Positions 1 to 6,613 of a stretch of 11,210 bases of DNA are shown piece by piece (position 1 is the first letter of the stretch; each line of letters begins with the position of its first letter). The DNA is from M3007 sp033762055. GTDB lineage: Bacteria > Bacteroidota > Bacteroidia > Chitinophagales > Saprospiraceae. The stretch is from the NCBI GenBank assembly GCA_033762055.1, contig JANRLZ010000137.1:1-11210 (forward strand), read 5' to 3'. Under the pieces are notes generated by a model, which was given only the letters and a program-made list of their open reading frames with translations, was not told the origin of the DNA and searched no databases. The position numbers were made by a program, and so were the translations under genes.

Positions 1-1926
1 TATTCTCGCTGGTTGCCAGCCCGAAAAATTTGGAACCAATACGCCTATCATGTGGTCAACATCAACGATGACCTCACGGTGCCGGCAACGCAGCAAGCAG
101 GCACTGCCGAACTTCCCGGCCCCGGCAACGGCTATCGTCCATTCAATACTTTTTTGTCGCAGGCGCCCGCTTTTCGCCAACCCGATGCAACACCTTATTT
201 CCCTTCGGCCGATCTGAGTATTACCGTCAAAGAGGTAATTTGTCAATTACCCACCTTTCAGGTTCGTCTTGAAATTTGCAACAACGGGGAGGAAAAAAGC
301 GCCGACACCACTAAAGTTCGTTTTTATCGGGCCGGCAATCCGTTCTCTGCGCCGGCCTCCAATAGCATAGGCACTTTTACCGTGAGTACGCAGGCCATCC
401 CTCCAGATTCCTGTATTAGTTTTACAGCGATTTTGCCCTTAGCCAGCGGCAATGTGTATGCCGTGCTGAATGATTGGGGAACATTCAATACGCCATTGCC
501 AGGAGGTGATACGGTGTTTTACCGGCAGGAATGCGATCTCGCAAATAACGTGGCAGTGTTTACCATGAATCTGAGCAACGGTTTGCCTCTCAGCATCGGC
601 CCGGATCAAATTCTGTGCGGCGGACAAACACTTACGCTGAATGCCTCCCCCGGTTTTTCAAGCTATTTATGGCAGAATGGTGCAACCAGCGCTTCCATTC
701 AGGTGGGTTTACCCGGTTTGTATTGGGTCGAAGCGCGCGACTTGTGTTTTAACATTCGTCGCGACTCCCTTGTCATTACCGATGGCGACGATTGGGAAGT
801 GATACAAGCCACTGTTTGCGAAGGCGAATTCTTCCAATATGCCGGGCAGGATATTCCGGCAGACAGCAGCCTGAGTTTTGTGTACACCAACATAAATGGT
901 TGTGATTCAACGATTGTGGTGCAAGTGAGCGGTCTGCCTGTTGTGTCAGGCATGGATACCCTCACGATTTGTTCGGGCGATTCCATCCTCGTATTTGGTA
1001 ATTATGTTCAAAACACCGGCGTTTTCTCCCAAAATTTCACCGCCGCAAACGGCTGCGATTCCCTCCACACCATCACGGTAACTGTACTGCCCGCTCCCAC
1101 CCCTTCCGGCGAATCGCGCAGCATTTGTCCGGGAGACTCCACGCTGGTATTTGGTAATTATGTTCAAAACGCCGGCGTTTTCTCCCAAAATTTCACCGCC
1201 GCAAACGGCTGCGACTCCCTCCACACCATTGTAGTAACCGAAGTGCCCTATTATTACTTTGAAGATACCCTGTCACTCTGTCCGGGCGATTCGATACAAG
1301 TGCATGGAGGATGGGTGTTTGAACCAGGGGTAATTCAGACGACATTACAGGGACAAGCCGGGTGCGATTCATTGTGGAATGTGACCGTGGTGGAGCCGGT
1401 CGTGCCGGACGTCATACTAACCGTTACTCAACCGGATGCTTTATTAAATACAGGTTCAATTGCCATCACCGGCGGAGGTGATTCCCGGTACGGGCTTGAT
1501 GGCATCCATTTCACAGAAGCAACCGGTTTTGAAGGGTTGACAGCAGGAAATTATACCCTTTTTCAGTTGTTTGACGGTTGTGTGGTACGCCATGAGTTCA
1601 ATATCCTGCCATTTGAAACCACAACAGTCAACAAGGTGTATGCCCCTAATGTGTTTAGTCCCGGTACCGGAAGTGAAAACGCAGGTTTCACATTATATGC
1701 CCGGGCAGGTATGGTGCGTCGCATAGAATGGCTGCGAATTTATGATCGTTGGGGTTCGCTGGTATTTGAAAATAGTGTTTTTTTACCTGGAGATGCCGCA
1801 ACGGGTTGGAATGGGAACATCGGCCGGAATGCGGCTGCGACGGGCGTTTATTTCTGGCAGGCTATGATTGAATATGCCGATGGTGTTAAAATGCTTGAAA
1901 AAGGCGATTTGACCCTGATTCGATAG
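1..1926 (+). CDS. Large secreted multidomain protein with T9SS type B sorting domain (5'-truncated)
   Basis: The reading frame is open from the first base, so the N-terminus lies outside the window; the first possible start (TTG at 13) falls inside continuous protein-like sequence. The 641 visible residues (numbered from base 1) run as follows: a CARDB-like adhesion domain at about 68-191, an Ig/PKD-like domain at about 199-260, four repeats with cysteines at 273, 324, 376 and 427 and each with a later GCDS motif, and a C-terminal domain at about 546-641. That last domain has the marks of the gliding-motility-associated (CHU_C, TIGR04131-type) sorting signal: YAPNVFSP, IYDRWG, GWNG, GVYFW and a final LIR. 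Such domains are recognised by the type IX secretion system, so the protein is probably exported and attached to the surface or released. Paired cysteines per repeat may form disulfides. The ligand is unknown. An adhesin or matrix role is inference; the sorting domain is the firm part. Confidence 0.9.
   Translation, partial: YSRWLPARKIWNQYAYHVVNINDDLTVPATQQAGTAELPGPGNGYRPFNTFLSQAPAFRQPDATPYFPSADLSITVKEVICQLPTFQVRLEICNNGEEKSADTTKVRFYRAGNPFSAPASNSIGTFTVSTQAIPPDSCISFTAILPLASGNVYAVLNDWGTFNTPLPGGDTVFYRQECDLANNVAVFTMNLSNGLPLSIGPDQILCGGQTLTLNASPGFSSYLWQNGATSASIQVGLPGLYWVEARDLCFNIRRDSLVITDGDDWEVIQATVCEGEFFQYAGQDIPADSSLSFVYTNINGCDSTIVVQVSGLPVVSGMDTLTICSGDSILVFGNYVQNTGVFSQNFTAANGCDSLHTITVTVLPAPTPSGESRSICPGDSTLVFGNYVQNAGVFSQNFTAANGCDSLHTIVVTEVPYYYFEDTLSLCPGDSIQVHGGWVFEPGVIQTTLQGQAGCDSLWNVTVVEPVVPDVILTVTQPDALLNTGSIAITGGGDSRYGLDGIHFTEATGFEGLTAGNYTLFQLFDGCVVRHEFNILPFETTTVNKVYAPNVFSPGTGSENAGFTLYARAGMVRRIEWLRIYDRWGSLVFENSVFLPGDAATGWNGNIGRNAAATGVYFWQAMIEYADGVKMLEKGDLTLIR
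991..1073 (+). repeat. 83-bp direct repeat, copy 1, inside the surface-protein gene
   Basis: This stretch recurs 156 bp downstream (exactly 52 codons) with only two differences: ACC versus GCC (Thr to Ala) and GAT versus GAC (silent). It encodes the core of one of the four repeat units, from VFGNYV through GCDSLHT. The other two units are diverged, so this pair reflects recent duplication or gene conversion within the gene. Confidence 0.95.
1147..1229 (+). repeat. 83-bp direct repeat, copy 2, inside the surface-protein gene
   Basis: Partner of the repeat at 991-1073, with 81 of 83 bases identical and in the same reading frame. Recombination between the copies would add or remove one 52-residue unit without shifting the frame. 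Confidence 0.95.
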
Positions 1927-2131
1927 TTAAAAGTGGAGCGGCTAATAATAGACCCCGCTTGCCCACAGGTACCGCCCGCATTATCTACGAGTTGCTTAAT
2001 TTTTCAAAGGCTGTCCAACCCCGTGCAATTTTTTTGCGTCATGCCAGGCAGCGTTTGGTACGTGGTTTCCGTTATGGAGAAAAGCCGCGCGCCGGACGAG
2101 CATTGCTCACCCTCCAACGAGAATCAACACC

Positions 2132-2695
2132 ATGGATATTGCCCTTAATTTGGAACGTGTCGAACGTGAATTCGTGGAAGCGCTTGCCCGCCAGGAAAGG
2201 TGGGCGCAGCAGCAGGTGTACGAAGAACATTTCGGCCACATGATGGGAATTTGCCTCCGGTACACCAATTCGCGCGACGAAGCGATGGATTTATTACACG
2301 AAGCCTTCATCAAGATATTTCATAATATTACCCGCTATCAGCCCGGAACGGCCTTTAATGCCTGGGTTCGTACCGTTGTGGTAAATACTTGCATAGACTA
2401 CTACCGAAGAAATGCACGCAACCGAACGGAAGATATTGACCAGTTGTACCGTGTTTCTTCCGACGATCCGGATGCGCTGAGCAACCTCACCGAACAGGAA
2501 ATTCTTGAAGCCGTACAATCGCTCACACCAGCTTATCGAACGGTTTTCAACCTTTTTGTACTGGAAGGATACTCCCACCGTGAAATTGGCGAGGCACTCG
2601 ACATCACGGAGAGCACGTCGCGCAGTAATTTGTTGAAAGCCCGCCACAGATTACAGGACTACTTCGCCGAACGGCGCATGAAATTCGACTCCTGA
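2132..2695 (+). CDS. ECF-type RNA polymerase sigma factor
   Basis: This 187-residue protein has the usual size and layout of an extracytoplasmic-function sigma factor. Region 2 spans about residues 23-95, with the typical helix DEAMDLLHEAFIKIF and the block NAWVRTVVVNTCIDYYRR that contacts core polymerase and the -10 element. A variable linker at about 96-120 is followed by region 4 at about 122-175, whose helix-turn-helix (GYSHREIGEALDITESTSRS) reads the -35 element. It would direct polymerase to an envelope or stress regulon that cannot be told from sequence. ATG 2132 is chosen because region 2 begins about 20 codons later; there is no strong Shine-Dalgarno, as is common in Bacteroidota. 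The next gene starts 25 bp after the stop and is probably co-transcribed; it may encode the regulator of this factor. The 205 bp upstream contain no promoter I can support. Confidence 0.93.
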   Translation: MDIALNLERVEREFVEALARQERWAQQQVYEEHFGHMMGICLRYTNSRDEAMDLLHEAFIKIFHNITRYQPGTAFNAWVRTVVVNTCIDYYRRNARNRTEDIDQLYRVSSDDPDALSNLTEQEILEAVQSLTPAYRTVFNLFVLEGYSHREIGEALDITESTSRSNLLKARHRLQDYFAERRMKFDS

Positions 2696-2720
2696 ACCAA
2701 CAAAAACGCAGCACATTCTA

Positions 2721-4106
2721 ATGACCCGTTTTTCGGGTGAAGCAAACGATAACATGGACTTGCAGCAATTCGATTCAACGATCAAATCCGCGCTGGAAAA
2801 TCTGAAGGTTCCCTATGAGCCCGGCTCCTGGGATCTTCTTTCCAAACGCCTCGACGCCATGCCGGCGCCCGATGCGGTGGACAAGGCAATTCGCCCGGTG
2901 TTAGAGCGTGTGGAAACGCCTTATGATGCCGGCTCATGGGCCACCCTGGCCCGGCGCATGGATGGTCTGGAACGCGCGCGCCGCGTTCGATGGATCAAAC
3001 TGTCGGAAGCCGCTATTTTCCTGTTGTTGTTGCTCAATTTGAAAGGATTTTTCGGTGTCGTTGAGTCCATCCATCCTCCCGCCGCTCCAACTGCCCCGAA
3101 GGAAAACAACCTGTCCCCGATTGCATCCAAACAACGTTCACATGCTGCAATCTCTTCCAAAAACAGTAACGACCCGGCCCGTAGTTTTGTCGCTGAAATA
3201 ACTGCCGTCACCACACAGATCGCTGCAGAATTGCGTGATTTTATTGCGCCGGCTGACGCCGCCCCTCCTGTTTCAAACCAATCGCTTGCCATCCATTCAT
3301 CTGCTGCGTCGCTTCTCGACCCCACTCGTTTTTATAGTCATACAGGGATACTGAAATTTACCCCGGAAAATAAATTGCCTGTACAACCGGCCGCTGCTAT
3401 CCAATATGCATCCGCCCAATATCCGGCGCCTTCCTTCACCAAACCCGCTCAGCCGGTTCGGAGCAATTTTTACGCCGCATCTTTTGCCTCTTTTGAACAA
3501 AACAAGATAAATGACGGCAATTTTTCAGATAAACAACAAGCCTACGGCGGCGGAATGGCCATTGGTTACCGCAAAGGCAAATGGGGCGTGGAAGCCGGAG
3601 TTGCTTATTCGCCTAAAAGTTATCAGCCGCGTCGTGAAAACGTGGAATATTTTAATGACCCATTCCAGGGTATTGCTTTCTACCATATCAATCAGGTAGA
3701 GGCCGACGTGTTTTCCCTTCCGGTTAAAGTTACCCGCCGGCTTGCCAAAGTCGGCAATACCAGCGCACACGCTGTGGCAGGTATCAGTACGCACGTTGCC
3801 ACCAGCAAAGGTTATCGCTACAAAACCGTGCTGTATGAACCGCCTACCCCTGTACCGGGCCCACCACTCAACCCGCCATCTGTGGCAGATTTTCCGACGG
3901 GCAAGGGTTTGTTGGAAAACGGCGGAACAAGTCAAAACATCTACGCCTCCGCCGACATCGGGCTGCGTGTAGAACAATCGCTGGGCAAACGTTACACCGC
4001 TTTTGTCGAACCGGTTTATCGCAAATCCTTTGCCGGTGGACTGGGGCCGCATGACGCTTCCATCAATACATTTGCCATTCAGGCCGGCGTTATGACCCGT
4101 TTATAA
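2721..4106 (+). CDS. Putative envelope-spanning anti-sigma-like protein with beta-barrel-like C-terminus
   Basis: The 461-residue protein lacks an N-terminal signal peptide. It opens with two copies of a 31-residue motif (residues 17-47 and 53-83; 12 identical positions, including PY..GSW and R..D). One hydrophobic helix follows at about 94-114 (run LLLLLNL), preceded by Arg/Lys residues, which suggests the N-terminus is cytoplasmic. Residues 115-245 are rich in Ala, Pro and Ser, as in a periplasmic linker. From about 247 to the end, alternating aromatic and glycine-rich strands (GGGMAIGYRKGKWGVEAGVA; ADIGLRVEQSLGKRYTAFVE) resemble the PorT/OmpA-like outer-membrane barrel family (PF13568-type), with a proline-rich loop near 373-390. 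Its place 25 bp behind an ECF sigma gene suggests the N-terminus may hold that sigma factor; this is inference, as I see no classical zinc anti-sigma motif. ATG 2754 (MDLQQFDS) is an equally plausible start. Confidence 0.75.
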   Translation: MTRFSGEANDNMDLQQFDSTIKSALENLKVPYEPGSWDLLSKRLDAMPAPDAVDKAIRPVLERVETPYDAGSWATLARRMDGLERARRVRWIKLSEAAIFLLLLLNLKGFFGVVESIHPPAAPTAPKENNLSPIASKQRSHAAISSKNSNDPARSFVAEITAVTTQIAAELRDFIAPADAAPPVSNQSLAIHSSAASLLDPTRFYSHTGILKFTPENKLPVQPAAAIQYASAQYPAPSFTKPAQPVRSNFYAASFASFEQNKINDGNFSDKQQAYGGGMAIGYRKGKWGVEAGVAYSPKSYQPRRENVEYFNDPFQGIAFYHINQVEADVFSLPVKVTRRLAKVGNTSAHAVAGISTHVATSKGYRYKTVLYEPPTPVPGPPLNPPSVADFPTGKGLLENGGTSQNIYASADIGLRVEQSLGKRYTAFVEPVYRKSFAGGLGPHDASINTFAIQAGVMTRL

Positions 4107-4170
4107 ACCAGCAGTTTGCATCTTCCGCAGACGGAAACTTTCAAATACCATAATTTCTGCTCAAATCGCC

Positions 4171-4178
4171 TACCTTTG
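4171..4178 (+). promoter_or_regulatory. Candidate Bacteroidota -7 box (TACCTTTG) before the SurA/BamA gene cluster
   Basis: TACCTTTG fits the TAnnTTTG consensus reported for Bacteroidota housekeeping promoters. It lies 89 bp before the likely ATG at 4267, in the 160-bp gap that opens the cluster. I could not find a convincing -33 TTG/TTTG at 17-23 bp upstream, so the call rests on the -7 box and its position. Confidence 0.45.
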
Positions 4179-4266
4179 CCCGCCTTTTGACAGACAAGCT
4201 TGTTATTGAACATACAGTAACGCCGTTTTACAATCACAAGCTGTCGCAATTTTGGTGGACAAATCC

Positions 4267-5109
4267 ATGAATAAACGGCTCATTCCGATACTCCTTGGCT
4301 GTGCACTGCTCTGGCATTGCGGCAATAAAGCCGAAAAAAAAGAGGATAAAGTGCTGGCAACGGTGTATGATCGCAACCTGTATCTGTCTGAACTTGATGG
4401 CGTTGTGCCGGAAGGCACCGCTCCTGCCGACAGTGCGCTGCTGGTTTCGGCCTATCTGCAACGGTGGTTGCGCGAGCAGCTGATGATGTATGAGGCCGAG
4501 CGCAATATTCCGAAAGACCTCAATATTGACGAACTGGTGCGCAATTACCGCGCAAGTCTGGTGCGCTACAATTTTGAAGAGCAATTGATCGCAGAAAAAT
4601 TGGACAGTACGGTCTCCAACGATGAATTGCTGGCGTATTATGAAAACAACAAGGATCAGTTTCAGCTCGAAAGCACCATCCTCAAATGCCTGGTGCTGAA
4701 ACTTTCTCCACAGGCGCCGCAAAACGAAATCAACAAACTTTGGTATAGCCGCAACCCTGCCGATGAAACCAAACTCATTGCATTTGCCCGGCAGTGGGCT
4801 TCGCTGGCCTTGCTCGACCGCGAAAAATGGTACACCCTGGAGGAAGTAGCGACGCTGTTGCCCAAAGGCACCCTGAGTTCCGACAACGTCAGTTCGCGCA
4901 GAGAGGGTACGCTCTCGGATGGCGATTATCGTTATTATTACCGGGTCATGGAGGCGGTGCAGGGGAAAACCACCGCGCCGTTTGATTATGTCAAAGACCA
5001 GGCCCTGAAAATTATCCTGCACAAACGCAAACAGGAACTTTTGGAACGCTGGAAAGAAGATTTGTACCAGAAAGAATTGCGTAGAGAAAATATTAAAATC
5101 GCAGAGTGA
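4267..5109 (+). CDS. SurA-N-like periplasmic lipoprotein with degenerate PPIase region
   Basis: The 280-residue product begins with a short lipoprotein signal (MNKR, hydrophobic run, Cys18 followed by GNKAEKK). The sequence before the cysteine, LWH, departs from the usual L-[AS]-[GA] lipobox. Residues 28-115 resemble the helical chaperone domain of SurA-type proteins (VLATVYDRNLYLSEL, then an amphipathic stretch with LREQLMMYEAE). The typical continuation VSNDELLAYYENNKDQF at about 116-132 leads into what should be a parvulin domain, but the usual GG.LG and GFHII motifs are absent, so isomerase activity is doubtful. The C-terminus is a charged helix (IILHKRKQELLERW). It is likely a chaperone for outer-membrane proteins, working beside the SurA encoded 78 bp downstream. 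ATG 4267 is preferred to TTG 4252 because it places the Lys/Arg directly before the hydrophobic run. Confidence 0.72.
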   Translation: MNKRLIPILLGCALLWHCGNKAEKKEDKVLATVYDRNLYLSELDGVVPEGTAPADSALLVSAYLQRWLREQLMMYEAERNIPKDLNIDELVRNYRASLVRYNFEEQLIAEKLDSTVSNDELLAYYENNKDQFQLESTILKCLVLKLSPQAPQNEINKLWYSRNPADETKLIAFARQWASLALLDREKWYTLEEVATLLPKGTLSSDNVSSRREGTLSDGDYRYYYRVMEAVQGKTTAPFDYVKDQALKIILHKRKQELLERWKEDLYQKELRRENIKIAE

Positions 5110-5187
5110 GTGCATATCTAAATTCATTTTCACTTTGAAAAAATTAGACATGTTCTGGCCCAGGCTTCAAAAGTCCGATCTGTACAC

Positions 5188-6555
5188 ATGAAACACAACA
5201 TACCATCCTTCCTTCTCCTGCTCCTGCCACTGGGTTTGTTCGCCCAAAACGATAAGGCGGTTATTGACCGGGTCGTCGCTACAGTTGGCGGCGAGATCAT
5301 TCTTTTGAGCGAAGTGCAGGAGCAATATGCCTATGCCAAAAAAGACCAGCCCGATTTGCCGGAAGCATACCAATGCGTTGTTTTACAAAATCTGATTGTG
5401 CAAAAACTGTTGGTCAACCAGGCCAAACTCGACTCCATCGAAGTCAAAGACGAGGAAGTGGAAACCCAGATTGATGCGCGAATAGACCGTTTGCGCGCTT
5501 ACTTCAATCAGGATGACAATGCCATTGAAGAGTTTTACGGACAGAGTGTGGATGAAATGAAAGCGCAACTCAGCGCTGATATGCGCAGCCAGATTCTGGC
5601 CGAGCGTATGCAGGCAACCATCACCGAAAAAGCGACCATTACCCCCTCGGAGGTGCGGCGTTTTTTTGCGGAAATCCCAAGAGATTCGCTGCCGTATTTC
5701 AGTTCTGAAGTAGAAATACGGGAAATTGTTTACAAACCCAAAGTGAACGCAGAAGAACGCGAAGCAGCGCGCCAACGCATGGAAGAATTGCGCAAACGCA
5801 TCATGGAGCAAGGCGAAGATTTTGCTGAAATCGCCAAAAAATACAGCGACGACCCCGGCAGCGGCGCACAGGGTGGCGATCTGGGCTTTCAAAAACGCGG
5901 CACTTTTGTGCCTGAATTCGAGGCTATGGCCTATAAATTGGAGACCAACCAGATCAGCCCCATCATCGAAACAGAATTCGGCTTCCACATCATTCAACTG
6001 CTGGAACGACGGGGCAACCTGATTCACTGCCGCCACATCCTCATCAAACCTGAAATATCAGAAACCGACCTTGACGCCGCCAAAACGGCACTCGATTCGG
6101 TGCGTCAAATGATTCGCGACGGAAAAATTACATTCAGCGAAGCGGTAAAAAGATTTGGCGACAAAAACCAACAAAGCTACAACAACGACGGGCGCGTGGC
6201 CAATCCCCGCACCGGCAACACCTTCTTCGAACTCGACGACCTCGAAACCAGCGTGTTTTTTGCCATCGAACCCATCAAAGAAGGCGATGTGGCCGAACCC
6301 TTCCGGTACAAAGCCCCCGACGGCTCCGATATGTTCCGCCTGATTCAATTGGTCAGTCGCTCCAAACCCCACAAAGCAGATTTGAAACTCGATTACGGAA
6401 AAATTCAACAAGCCGCACTCGAACAAAAAAAAGGAGAATTCACCGAAAAATGGGTGCTTGAAAAACTGAACTCTACCTACCTGAGTGTAAACAGTATGTT
6501 CAGCGACTGCCCCAATCTTCAGGAAATCATCGGCGTGTCGGCCGCAAGGAGATAA
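5188..6555 (+). CDS. surA: SurA-type periplasmic peptidyl-prolyl isomerase/chaperone, two parvulin domains
   Basis: The 455-residue protein starts with a Sec signal peptide (hydrophobic LLLLLPLGLFA; cleavage near residue 19-20). A SurA N-terminal chaperone domain follows at about 23-160, opening with IDRVVATVGGEIILLSEV. Parvulin domain 1 covers about 173-275 and looks intact (EIREIVYKP, KYSDDPGSGAQGGDLGF, FGFHIIQLLERR). Domain 2 at about 278-390 keeps the start CRHILIKP but is worn elsewhere: the GGDLG stretch is replaced by NNDGRVANP and GFHII by DMFRLIQL, so it is probably a binding module. E. coli SurA also has two domains of which only one is active. The role is to escort unfolded outer-membrane proteins through the periplasm to the Bam complex, fitting the BamA gene 58 bp downstream. 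A poor -7-like box (TCACTTTG, 5130-5137) lies upstream; read-through from 4171 seems more likely. Confidence 0.92.
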   Translation: MKHNIPSFLLLLLPLGLFAQNDKAVIDRVVATVGGEIILLSEVQEQYAYAKKDQPDLPEAYQCVVLQNLIVQKLLVNQAKLDSIEVKDEEVETQIDARIDRLRAYFNQDDNAIEEFYGQSVDEMKAQLSADMRSQILAERMQATITEKATITPSEVRRFFAEIPRDSLPYFSSEVEIREIVYKPKVNAEEREAARQRMEELRKRIMEQGEDFAEIAKKYSDDPGSGAQGGDLGFQKRGTFVPEFEAMAYKLETNQISPIIETEFGFHIIQLLERRGNLIHCRHILIKPEISETDLDAAKTALDSVRQMIRDGKITFSEAVKRFGDKNQQSYNNDGRVANPRTGNTFFELDDLETSVFFAIEPIKEGDVAEPFRYKAPDGSDMFRLIQLVSRSKPHKADLKLDYGKIQQAALEQKKGEFTEKWVLEKLNSTYLSVNSMFSDCPNLQEIIGVSAARR

Positions 6556-6613
6556 CTTTCCAACTCCGCCATCCTTTCCAAACACAAAAACTTTTGCGCA
6601 TATATTTTCGACC

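Noticed and set aside
2020..2075. Possible promoter for the sigma factor around the T-rich tract and GCGTTTGG
   Set aside because: No TAnnTTTG match with a suitably spaced TTG was found.
1933..2243. Two small plus-strand open frames between the surface-protein gene and the sigma factor
   Set aside because: Both run into the sigma gene in other frames, have no recognisable domain, and the longer one starts with TTG. The stretch is better read as a 205-bp upstream region.
4123..4136. Small hairpin TTCCG-CAGA-CGGAA after the barrel-protein gene
   Set aside because: The 5-bp stem is short and followed by ACTTTCAAAT rather than a T-run, so a terminator cannot be supported.
4234..5151. Minus-strand open frame of 305 codons opposite the lipoprotein gene
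   Set aside because: The plus-strand frame has a signal sequence and SurA-like sequence. The antisense product is Phe/Gln-rich with no recognisable domain.
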